Part shown: positions 16,089-23,237 of the stretch, in pieces
Layout of the letters: every line of letters begins with the position of its first letter
How positions within the stretch are numbered: the stretch's first letter is position 1
Assembly (NCBI RefSeq): GCF_001905885.1
Contig: NZ_LIYH01000010.1
Span: 175,798 to 212,667 of the forward strand
Source: Streptomyces sp. CB03234
GTDB lineage: Bacteria > Actinomycetota > Actinomycetes > Streptomycetales > Streptomycetaceae
DNA: 36,870 nt
Direction of reading: 5' to 3'
Notes under the pieces: generated by a model
Databases searched by the model: none
What the model saw: the letters and a program-made list of their open reading frames with translations, nothing else
What the model was told of the DNA's origin: nothing
Program-made: the position numbers and the translations under genes

Positions 16089-16242
16089 GCGCCGGATGCT
16101 ATCCGTCAGAAGGCGGCCCGGAACGGTCGAGCCCACGACGTTGTTGTATGCGTACGGTCAGAAATCGCCGAATAGCTGTTGACTTCTGGTCAGTAACCCG
16201 GACCGGTTGCCCGCTGTACCAACACTCGATGACGTGGCGACA

Positions 16243-16944
16243 ATGGAGCACGAGGGCGGAAACCGGACAATGGAGAGCCGCGGGAGCGACCCGGCCCGGC
16301 CGCCCTCGTACGAAGGGGTCTGGCGGTTCACCGCTCCCGCGGTCGATGTCTCCGTACCGCAGGCCAGACGTGCCGTACGGGATCTGCTGAAACGTCAAGG
16401 CGTGCCGGCTCACGACGACGTCGTCCACGCCCTGCTGCTGATCGTCTCCGAGCTGGTGACCAACGCCGTGCGGCACGCGGCCCTGCTCTCGCCCGAGCTG
16501 GCCGTCGAGGTCGCGATCGGCGCGGAGTGGATCCGGGTGTCGGTGGAGGACAGCCACCCGTACCGCCCCAAGGCGCTGGAGGCGGACTACGGCCGGACGG
16601 GCGGGCGCGGTCTGCTGCTCGTACGGGAGGTCACGAAGGAGGCGGGAGGGGAGTGCGACGTGGAGCACACCCCGAGCGGCGGCAAGATCATCTGGGCCGC
16701 CCTGCCACTGAGACCCGCGGCGCCGCCCGTGCCGCCCGGACTGCCAGGGCCGGTCGGAGTGCCCGTGCCGTCCGGACCGCCAGGGACGTCCGGTCCGTCC
16801 GGTCCTTCGGGGCCCGAGAGACCGGACCGACCGAACCGACCGAACCGACCGGACCGACCGAACCGACCGGACCGACCGGACCGGCCGAACGGACCGGACG
16901 GGCCGACCGTCACCAGCCTCCGGTCTCCCCTGTCAGCTCCTTGA
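16243..16944 (+). CDS. RsbW-like ATP-binding protein with Pro/Arg repeat tail
   Basis: Residues up to about 160 form a GHKL (HATPase_c) domain with the N box VSELVTNAVRHA, the G1 region VEDSHPYRP and the G2 box GRGLLLV, as in the many Streptomyces anti-sigma-factor/serine-kinase-like proteins. Such proteins bind ATP and control sigma factors or anti-anti-sigma partners; no partner gene is adjacent. The last 75 residues are a Pro/Gly then Pro/Arg/Asp/Asn repeat (PERPDRPNRPNRPDRP...), unusual for the family. ATG 16243 or ATG 16270 could start translation; neither has a strong ribosome site. The 3' end overlaps the convergent idi gene by 35 bases. Confidence 0.8.
   Translation: MEHEGGNRTMESRGSDPARPPSYEGVWRFTAPAVDVSVPQARRAVRDLLKRQGVPAHDDVVHALLLIVSELVTNAVRHAALLSPELAVEVAIGAEWIRVSVEDSHPYRPKALEADYGRTGGRGLLLVREVTKEAGGECDVEHTPSGGKIIWAALPLRPAAPPVPPGLPGPVGVPVPSGPPGTSGPSGPSGPERPDRPNRPNRPDRPNRPDRPDRPNGPDGPTVTSLRSPLSAP
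16791..16833. terminator. hairpin inside the repeat tail, downstream of idi
   Basis: CGGTCCGTCCGGTC (16791-16804) can pair with GACCGGACCGACCG (16820-16833) with one mismatch across a 15-base loop. It lies 77 bases beyond the idi stop on the minus strand and inside the coding tail of the convergent ATPase gene. It could stop idi transcripts; this is inferred from structure and place only. Confidence 0.4.
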
Positions 16945-17512
16945 TCGCCGGACGCGCCGCGTCCAGCACCGTCATGAACCACGCGGAGAACGGATCCGCG
17001 GCGTGCCGCTCGGTCAGCTCACGCGCCGTCACGAACGCCGTTTCCTCCACCTCCGCCGGATCCGGCCGCAGTCGAGCCTGCACCATCCCCACGAAGAGGT
17101 GGTTGTACTCCTGCTCGACCAGCCCCGACGCGGGGTCCGGGTGGTTGTAGCGGACCGTGCCCGCCTCGGCGAGCAGCGACGGCGACACCCCGAGCTCCTC
17201 GTGGACGCGCCGGGCGGCCGCCGCGAACGGCGCCTCTCCCGGATAGGGATGCCCGCAGCACGTGTTCGACCAGACACCGGGGGAGTGGTACTTCCCCAGC
17301 GCCCGCCGCTGCAGCAGCAGCCGCCCCTCCTCGTCGAAGAGGAACACCGAGAACGCCCGGTGCAGTTGCCCGGGCGCCTGGTGGGCAGCCAGCTTCTCCG
17401 CGGTGCCGATGGTGGTGCCGTTCTCGTCGACCAGTTCGAGCATGATCGACGGCTGCGTTCCGTTCGACGCGGGCGACCCGTTGTTCGCCGCGGTGGCTGG
17501 TGTGGTCGGCAT
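16910..17512 (-). CDS. idi: isopentenyl-diphosphate delta-isomerase, type 1
   Basis: A 200-residue Nudix-fold isomerase converting IPP to DMAPP. Family marks are HRAFSVFLFDEEGRLLLQRRA, GVWSNTCCGHPYPGE with the catalytic Cys (C86 of CGHP), ARRVHEELG (the Nudix-like segment) and the metal/catalytic acidic pair E133/E135 in VEQEYNHLF. I use ATG 17512 because GAAGGA sits 5 bases upstream; ATG 17518 would overlap that site. The N-terminal 20 residues are a Thr/Ala/Asn-rich extension. Its position near the hopanoid operon fits isoprenoid supply. The stop overlaps the convergent ATPase gene. Confidence 0.95.
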   Translation of the reverse strand: MPTTPATAANNGSPASNGTQPSIMLELVDENGTTIGTAEKLAAHQAPGQLHRAFSVFLFDEEGRLLLQRRALGKYHSPGVWSNTCCGHPYPGEAPFAAAARRVHEELGVSPSLLAEAGTVRYNHPDPASGLVEQEYNHLFVGMVQARLRPDPAEVEETAFVTARELTERHAADPFSAWFMTVLDAARPAIKELTGETGGW

Positions 17513-17613
17513 AACCATCCTTCGCTTCGGTTCTCGGCCCTGTGGGGCATGCCTCAGTCTGCCGTACAAAAGCCGCTTGTCGGCACACGACGACCCGCCC
17601 CCGTCATGCCGGA

Positions 17614-18873
17614 TCAGACACCGAACGCCGCTGGGTAATGGATCGTGCCCACCGGCACTTTCCCGCAACCATCCAGGTCGAGCGCCATCATGGCCCCGTC
17701 CGGCACGTCGAAGGACGGCCTGATCCCGTACCGCGAAGCAGGCACGAAACCGAACCTCGGGTAGTACTCCGGATGACCGAGCACCAGGACCAGCCGCTCC
17801 CCGCTCAGCCGCGCCGCGTCCAGCACCGCACGGACCACCGCCTGCCCGGCGCCCTGCCGCTGGTACGCGGGCGCCACCGCGACCGGCGCCAGGGCGGCGG
17901 CCGGCACCCCGCCGACCCGGCATCGGGTGATCAGCGCGTACGCGGCGACCGTGCCGTCCGGCCCCTCGGCGACGTACGACAGGCCCGGCAGCCACGCGGA
18001 CGGGTCCTGGCGGAGCCGGTCGACCAGCTCGGCCTCCGCCTCCGTCCCGAACGCGGCGGCGTTGACCGCCCGTACGGCCGCGACGTCCGCGTCCGTCTCC
18101 GGCCGGGTACGCCAGCGGGGGTCGGCCGGGCGCAGCACGAAGCCGGTGCAGCCGTACTCCGTGCCGTGCTCGCGGCGCATGGCGATCTCCGCGCGGGTCG
18201 CGGCGAGCGCCTCGGCCATGCCGGGCGCCGCCGGGTCGGCCGCGTCGGCCCGCTCGCCGAGCGGCCCGTAGTACTCGTCCCAGTCGCTCTCGGGCTGGGG
18301 ATACGTCCCGAGCACGTGGTACCCGGCCGCGACGGCCGCCGCGGTGTTCTCGGCGGTGGTACGCAGCGCGTAGTGCCTGTCCCAGAAGGCCCGTGCCTCG
18401 GCGCTCGGCTCGTCGGCCGTCCACCCGCACTCGGTGACGACCAGCGTCCCGCCGGGGGAGAGCAGCCGGCGCCAGGAACGCAGCGCGCGGTCGAAGCCGA
18501 TCGAGTACGCCGAGCTCTCCGCCCAGACCAGGTCGAACGACCCGTCGGCGTACGGCAGCGCGGCCATGTCGGCCCGGACGGTACGGACGGAGCCCGCGAG
18601 CCCCCGGGCATCGGCGGCCCGCCGCAGCTCGGCCAGGAACGGCTCGTGCAGGTCGACGGCCGTGACGTCCGCACCGCCGCCGGTGCCGGCCTCTTCGGCC
18701 AGCAGCAGCGCGGACCGGCCGGGGCCGCAGCCCAGGTCGAGCACGCGCGGGTGCGGCGGCAGCGGACCGGCGAGGGAGAGGAGCCGGCGCGTGGTGTCAC
18801 CGGAACCGGGGCCCTGCCGCGGAAGACCGTGGTGCAGGGCGAAGAAAGCGTCGTACTCAGCGTTGTCGGACAA
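17614..18873 (-). CDS. fusion: class I SAM methyltransferase + GNAT acetyltransferase
   Basis: A 419-residue two-domain protein. Residues about 1-250 form a class I methyltransferase with motif I VLDLGCGPGRSALLLAEE (residues 44-61), acidic motif II VTAVDLHEPF and a post-I DLVWAESSAYSIGF. Residues about 255-419 form a GNAT domain with the acetyl-CoA loop VAPAYQRQGAGQAVVRAVL and the C-terminal HPEYYPRFGFVPAS seen in YhbS-like acetyltransferases. The substrates are unknown. TTG 18873 is the start, since AAAGGG stands 9 bases upstream and no ATG or GTG lies nearby in frame. The frame crosses the domain junction without a stop, so the fusion is real in this sequence. About 100 bases separate it from idi. 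Confidence 0.88.
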   Translation of the reverse strand: MSDNAEYDAFFALHHGLPRQGPGSGDTTRRLLSLAGPLPPHPRVLDLGCGPGRSALLLAEEAGTGGGADVTAVDLHEPFLAELRRAADARGLAGSVRTVRADMAALPYADGSFDLVWAESSAYSIGFDRALRSWRRLLSPGGTLVVTECGWTADEPSAEARAFWDRHYALRTTAENTAAAVAAGYHVLGTYPQPESDWDEYYGPLGERADAADPAAPGMAEALAATRAEIAMRREHGTEYGCTGFVLRPADPRWRTRPETDADVAAVRAVNAAAFGTEAEAELVDRLRQDPSAWLPGLSYVAEGPDGTVAAYALITRCRVGGVPAAALAPVAVAPAYQRQGAGQAVVRAVLDAARLSGERLVLVLGHPEYYPRFGFVPASRYGIRPSFDVPDGAMMALDLDGCGKVPVGTIHYPAAFGV

Positions 18874-18940
18874 CGTGGGAAACCCTTTGATGTGAGCGGG
18901 CCCCGGCCGACGTGTACGTGACGAGACGTACGGGATCAGG

Positions 18941-19015
18941 TCAGCCGAGAACCCGGAAGCCGGAGGCGAAGCTGGACCGGGCGCTGCACTGGGCAGCCGT
19001 CACCGCGGCGGTCAT
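18941..19015 (-). CDS. possible 24-aa leader peptide
   Basis: Between the CDF exporter and the fusion gene lies a 24-codon frame, ATG 19015 to TGA 18941, preceded by AGGAG/GAGG 4-12 bases upstream. The peptide starts MTAAVTAAQCSARSS and has no membrane segment or known motif. It ends 67 bases before the fusion gene's TTG start, where a leader peptide would sit. Its coding status rests only on the ribosome site and place. Confidence 0.3.
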   Translation of the reverse strand: MTAAVTAAQCSARSSFASGFRVLG

Positions 19016-19068
19016 CAACCTCAGCTCCTCTCACAGGTACGACTTTCGATCACCCACCCTAACAGCGG

Positions 19069-20010
19069 TCAGTGACAGAGCTTCGCCTCGTGCGCGGCAT
19101 GGCCGCTCGGCTCCAGCTGGAACGTGCAGTGCTCGACGTCGAAGTGGTCGCCCAGGCACCCCTGGAGCTCGTGCAGCAGCTTCTCGTGCCCCACCGAGTC
19201 GAGCGCCTCCTGGTGCACCACCACATGCGCCGACAGCACCGGCATCCCGGACGTGATGGTCCACGCGTGCAGGTCATGGACGTCCAGCACACCCGGCAGC
19301 TCGAGTATGTGCGCCCGTACCTCCGCCATGTCCACGCCCTTGGGGGCCGCCTCCAGCAGCACGTCGAGCGTCTCGCGCAGCAGCTTCAGCGTGCGCGGGA
19401 CGATCATCAGGCCGATCACCAGGGACGCGATCGGGTCGGCCGCCTGCCAGCCGGTCGCCAGGATGATCCCGGCCGAGACCAGCACCGTCACCGAGCCCAG
19501 CGCGTCCGCGAGCACCTCCAGGTACGCGCCGCGCACGTTCAGGCTCTCCTTCTGCCCCCGTACGAGGAGGGACAGCGACACCATGTTGGCGACCAGGCCG
19601 AACAGGGCGAACGCGATCGCCACCCCGCCCTTCGTCTCGGCCGGCGTGATGAACCGCTGCACCGCCTCGAACAGCAGGTAGCCGCCCACGCCGAGCAGCA
19701 GCAGACAGTTCGCCAGCGCGGCCAGGATCTCCGCCCGTGCGAACCCGAACGTACGCCTCTGGTCGGCCGGGCGGCCGGCGAAGTGGATGGCCAGCAGCGC
19801 CATGGCGAGACCGACGGCATCGGTCGCCATGTGCGCGGCGTCCGCGATCAGCGCGAGCGAGTCGGCGATGACGCCGCCGACGATCTCGGCCACCATGACC
19901 GCGAGGGTGATCGTGAGCGCGATCCGCAGCCGTCCCTTGTACGCGGCGGCCGCGGTCCCCGTGGGCGGCGGCCCGCCGTGCGTGTGCCCGTGATCGTGCC
20001 CTGCCCCCAT
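19069..20010 (-). CDS. cation diffusion facilitator (Zn/Co-type exporter)
   Basis: A 313-residue CDF exporter. It begins with a His-rich segment (GHDHGHTHGG), then has six membrane helices with the metal-site sequences SLALIADAAHMATDAVG (helix 2 HxxxD) and VLADALGSV (helix 5), followed by a cytoplasmic ferredoxin-like domain (VDMAEVRAHILELPGVLDVHDLHAWTI). It is of the CzcD/ZitB type and expels divalent metal, probably zinc or cobalt, in exchange for protons. ATG 20010 is chosen because GGGAGG lies 6 bases upstream; the frame also opens at a TTG at 20037. A G-tract element with TAC/GTA arms lies 40-54 bases upstream. Confidence 0.93.
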   Translation of the reverse strand: MGAGHDHGHTHGGPPPTGTAAAAYKGRLRIALTITLAVMVAEIVGGVIADSLALIADAAHMATDAVGLAMALLAIHFAGRPADQRRTFGFARAEILAALANCLLLLGVGGYLLFEAVQRFITPAETKGGVAIAFALFGLVANMVSLSLLVRGQKESLNVRGAYLEVLADALGSVTVLVSAGIILATGWQAADPIASLVIGLMIVPRTLKLLRETLDVLLEAAPKGVDMAEVRAHILELPGVLDVHDLHAWTITSGMPVLSAHVVVHQEALDSVGHEKLLHELQGCLGDHFDVEHCTFQLEPSGHAAHEAKLCH

Positions 20011-20049
20011 GGACGGCCTCCCGTTGATCGACGACAACGGCCAGTGAAC

Positions 20050-20064
20050 TACGGGTGGGGGGTA
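20050..20064. promoter_or_regulatory. candidate CsoR/RcnR-type metal operator
   Basis: TACGGGTGGGGGGTA is a G-tract flanked by inverted TAC/GTA arms, the general layout of operators of the CsoR/RcnR metal-sensor family. It sits just upstream of the CDF exporter start (20010), where repression by an apo-sensor would make sense. No sensor gene is adjacent. The rest of the 423-base gap 20011-20433 shows no gene I can support. Confidence 0.3.
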
Positions 20065-20324
20065 TCCGCAAGCCGGTACTGAACACCGTTGTCATGTGCC
20101 CTGACCTGCGGTGATGTCCTCCTGGTCAGGGCGGCGCGATCGCCCTGGCCGCGCCGCCCGGCCGCCGCCCCCGCCTGCCCGCTCCCGCCAGGGCCGGGCC
20201 ACCTGGGCGCCGCGTCCTGGCGGCCGGCCCGTGCGGTCGCCCACCCGCGGTTTGTGGGGTGAGGTGCCCATCGACGATGATGATCGCGTCCTGGCGGAAG
20301 GCCGCCGGATGCCGGGAAACCTCA

Positions 20325-20346
20325 ATGAACTTCCGCTTCCGTTCAT
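20325..20346. promoter_or_regulatory. inverted repeat upstream of the DUF5941-type gene
   Basis: ATGAAC (20325-20330) and GTTCAT (20341-20346) form a perfect 6-base inverted repeat with a 10-base spacer, about one helical turn between arms. It stands roughly 90 bases before the translation start at 20434, in the expected promoter zone of the seven-gene island. Confidence 0.3.
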
Positions 20347-20433
20347 CCGATAGCCTCTGCCGACGTGCCGCCGCCCGTGACCGGGCCGAGCCGCCGTGCA
20401 CCAGCCCTGTTCAGCTCCAAGGAGTGAGTTCGT

Positions 20434-22503
20434 CTGTCGACCGCCATCCTCACCGGTCCGCCGGTACCCGGATCGCCGCTCGAGGGCGATCTGCGGTCGC
20501 TGGGCTTCGACGTCCGGTACGCCGCCGACGAGCGGGAGACCGCCGCACTGCTCGCCGCCGTCCCGGCCGCCGAGCGCGTCGCGGTCGTCGACCCGCGCTT
20601 CGTGGGCCACGTCCACGCACTGCGCCTCGCCCTGACAGACCCCCGCTTCCCGGCCGCCACGGCCCCCGGCGCCCTCACGGCCGGGCCGGAGGCCCGCCCC
20701 GCCCTGACCGGCGCGCTGACGTCCGTGACGTCGGCCACCGCCGAGCCCGCGCCCGCCTCGGGTACCGCCGCCCCGCCGGCGCGCCCCGACGCGCTGACGT
20801 CCGTGACCCCGGCGAACGACGCCACCGGGCCGGCCGCCACCGCCTCGGCACCCGGTACCACCCGGAACGCCACGGACCCCGCTGCCCGGCGTGCCCCCGA
20901 CCCGTCCGGCACCGCCCCGGCGGCCGACGCCGGCACCGTCACGGCCGGCGTGCCGCAGGCGCAGGCCCCCCGGACCGCCGCCGGTGCCGCCGCCGAGCAG
21001 GCCGGACGCCCCGACCGGGGCGTCGTCACCCTGGCCGACCGGCTCGCCGAGGCCCTGGAGGCCGACGGGGTCCAGGTGCACCGGCCCGAGCTCGGGTCGC
21101 TCGTCGCCGCCGTACCCGTCGATCCGCAGAGCCGCAAGGAGACCCGGGACGCCGTCGCGGCCGTCGACGACGAGGCCGTACGCCTCCGCTCCGCCGTGAA
21201 GGCGCGTGACGGTTTCTTCACCACCTTCTTCATCAGCCCCTACTCGCGCTACATCGCCCGCTGGTGCGCCCGCCGGGGCCTCACCCCCAACCAGGTCACC
21301 ACCGCCTCCCTCCTCACCGCGCTCGTCGCGGCCGGATGCGCGGCGACCGGCACCCGCGGCGGGTACGTCGCCGCCGGGCTGCTGCTCCTCTTCTCCTTCG
21401 TCCTGGACTGCACCGACGGGCAGCTCGCCCGCTACTCGCTGCAGTACTCGACGATGGGCGCCTGGCTGGACGCGACCTTCGACCGCGCCAAGGAGTACGC
21501 CTACTACGCGGGCCTCGCCCTCGGCGCCGCGCGCGGCGGGGACGACGTATGGGCACTGGCGCTCGGCGCGATGGTCCTGCAGACCTGCCGTCACGTCGTG
21601 GACTTCTCCTTCAACGAGGCCAACCACGACGCCACCGCCAACACCAGTCCCACCGCCGCCCTCTCCGACAAGCTCGACGCCAAGGGCTGGACGGTCTGGG
21701 TGCGCCGGATGATAGTCCTGCCCATCGGCGAACGCTGGGCCATGATCGCCGTCCTCACGGCGGTCGCCACCCCCCGCGTCGTCTTCTGGGCCCTGCTCGT
21801 CGGCTGCGCTTTCGCCGCCTGCTACACCACCGCCGGCCGCCTCCTGCGGTCCCTCACCCGCAAGGCCCGCCGTACCGACCGGGCCGCCCAGGCCCTCGCC
21901 GACCTCGCCGACTCCGGTCCGCTCGCCGAGCTGGTCGCCATGGCCGTCCGGCGCCGCGCCTTCCCCCCCGCCCGCACCAGGGTCGTCATCGCCTTCGCCG
22001 GAGCCGCCTGGCTCCTCCTCGGCGTCTGCCTCGCGCCCATGGGCAGCGCCATCGTCATCGGGGCGGTCCTCTACGTCCTCACCTCCGGCACCGCCGTCGC
22101 CCACTCCCTCAAGGGCGCCCTCGACTGGCTGGTCCCGCCCGTCTTCCGGGCCGCCGAGTACGTCACGATCCTGGTCCTGGCCGCCCGCTCCGAGGCCCCG
22201 GGAGCGCTTCCGGCCGCATTCGGCCTGGTGGCGGCCGTCGCCTACCATCACTACGACACGGTCTACCGCATCCGCGGCGGCACCGGCGCGCCGCCCGCGT
22301 GGCTGGTGCGGACGATCGGCGGACACGAGGGCCGCACGCTGGTGGTGGCGGTCCTCGCCACGGCCCTGGCGGCCGGGAGCCACTTCACCCTCGCGCTCAC
22401 CGCCCTCGCGGTGGCCGTCGCGCTGGTCGTGCTCGTGGAGTCCATCCGCTTCTGGGTGTCCTCCGGAGCACCCGCAGTACATGACGAAGGAGAACCCGCA
22501 TGA
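20434..22503 (+). CDS. DUF5941-type protein with CDP-alcohol phosphotransferase domain
   Basis: A 689-residue membrane protein. Residues 1-70 are a small alpha/beta-like domain (STAILTGPPVPGSPLEGDL, then VAVVDPRFVGHVHALRLAL), followed by an Ala/Pro/Thr-rich linker to about 190. A CDP-alcohol phosphotransferase domain follows with the full motif D325-x2-D328-G-x2-A-R...G342-x3-D346-x3-D350, then many membrane helices. Such enzymes swap CMP of a CDP-alcohol for another alcohol phosphate or lipid. Translation appears to start at CTG 20434: AAGGAG (20419-20424) is 9 bases upstream, an in-frame TGA lies at 20425-20427, and no ATG, GTG or TTG occurs in frame until GTG 20602, which would cut the N-terminal domain. 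It overlaps the next gene by ATGA. Confidence 0.85.
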   Translation: MSTAILTGPPVPGSPLEGDLRSLGFDVRYAADERETAALLAAVPAAERVAVVDPRFVGHVHALRLALTDPRFPAATAPGALTAGPEARPALTGALTSVTSATAEPAPASGTAAPPARPDALTSVTPANDATGPAATASAPGTTRNATDPAARRAPDPSGTAPAADAGTVTAGVPQAQAPRTAAGAAAEQAGRPDRGVVTLADRLAEALEADGVQVHRPELGSLVAAVPVDPQSRKETRDAVAAVDDEAVRLRSAVKARDGFFTTFFISPYSRYIARWCARRGLTPNQVTTASLLTALVAAGCAATGTRGGYVAAGLLLLFSFVLDCTDGQLARYSLQYSTMGAWLDATFDRAKEYAYYAGLALGAARGGDDVWALALGAMVLQTCRHVVDFSFNEANHDATANTSPTAALSDKLDAKGWTVWVRRMIVLPIGERWAMIAVLTAVATPRVVFWALLVGCAFAACYTTAGRLLRSLTRKARRTDRAAQALADLADSGPLAELVAMAVRRRAFPPARTRVVIAFAGAAWLLLGVCLAPMGSAIVIGAVLYVLTSGTAVAHSLKGALDWLVPPVFRAAEYVTILVLAARSEAPGALPAAFGLVAAVAYHHYDTVYRIRGGTGAPPAWLVRTIGGHEGRTLVVAVLATALAAGSHFTLALTALAVAVALVVLVESIRFWVSSGAPAVHDEGEPA

Positions 22504-23237
22504 TCGGCCTCGTACTCGCAGCCGGTGCCGGACGGCGTCTGCGCCCCTACACCGACACGCTCCCGAAGGCCCTCGTGCCGGTGGACGGGGACACCACGGT
22601 CCTCGACCTGACCCTCGCCAACTTCGCCGCGGTCGGTCTCACCGAGGCCGCCGTCGTCGTCGGCTACCGCAAGGAAGCGGTCTACGCGCGCAAGGCCGAG
22701 CTGGAGGCCACGTACGGCCTGAAGCTCACCCTCATCGACAACGACAAGGCCGAGGAGTGGAACAACGCCTACTCCCTGTGGTGCGCCCGTGAGGTCCTGA
22801 AGCAGGGCGTCATCCTCGCCAACGGCGACACCGTGCACCCGGTCTCCGTCGAGAAGACCCTCCTCGCCGCCCGCGGGAACGGCCAGAAGATCATCCTCGC
22901 CCTCGACACGGTGAAGAACCTCGCCGACGAGGAGATGAAGGTCATCACCGCCGACGGCCAGGGCGTGCGCCGCATCACCAAGCTGATGGACCCCGCCACC
23001 GCCACCGGCGAGTACATCGGCGTCACCCTCATCGAGCCCGAGGCCGCCGAGGACCTCGCCGACGCGCTGAAGACCACCTTCGAGCGCGACCCCGACCTCT
23101 ACTACGAGGACGGCTACCAGGAGCTGGTGGACCGGGGCTTCCAGATCGACGTGACGCCCATCGGCGACGTCAAGTGGGTCGAGATCGACAACCACGACGA
23201 CCTCGCGAAGGGCCGTGAGATCGCGTGCCTGTACTGA
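22500..23237 (+). CDS. sugar/alcohol-phosphate nucleotidyltransferase
   Basis: A 245-residue NTP_transferase-fold enzyme. The signature LAAGAGRRLRPYTDTLPKALVPV (positions 6-28) has the NTP-binding loop and the Lys of PKALVPV, and NGDTVHP carries a metal-binding Asp. The size and pattern are those of phosphocholine/inositol-phosphate cytidylyltransferase-like proteins, which activate an alcohol phosphate as a CDP derivative. It overlaps the CDP-alcohol phosphotransferase by ATGA (22500-22503) and precedes a glycerol-1-phosphate dehydrogenase homologue, so CDP-glycerol or a related CDP-polyol is a natural product guess. CTP versus other NTPs cannot be read by eye. Confidence 0.88.
   Translation: MIGLVLAAGAGRRLRPYTDTLPKALVPVDGDTTVLDLTLANFAAVGLTEAAVVVGYRKEAVYARKAELEATYGLKLTLIDNDKAEEWNNAYSLWCAREVLKQGVILANGDTVHPVSVEKTLLAARGNGQKIILALDTVKNLADEEMKVITADGQGVRRITKLMDPATATGEYIGVTLIEPEAAEDLADALKTTFERDPDLYYEDGYQELVDRGFQIDVTPIGDVKWVEIDNHDDLAKGREIACLY

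Noticed and set aside
16179..16210. Possible sigma-70-like promoter (TTGACT at 16179) for the RsbW-like gene
   Set aside because: No acceptable -10 hexamer lies 16-18 bases downstream, so I do not call it.
20092..22482. 796-codon minus-strand frame opposite the DUF5941-type gene
   Set aside because: Composition is Gly/Arg/Glu shadow text with no motif, while the plus strand has the complete CDP-alcohol phosphotransferase motif.
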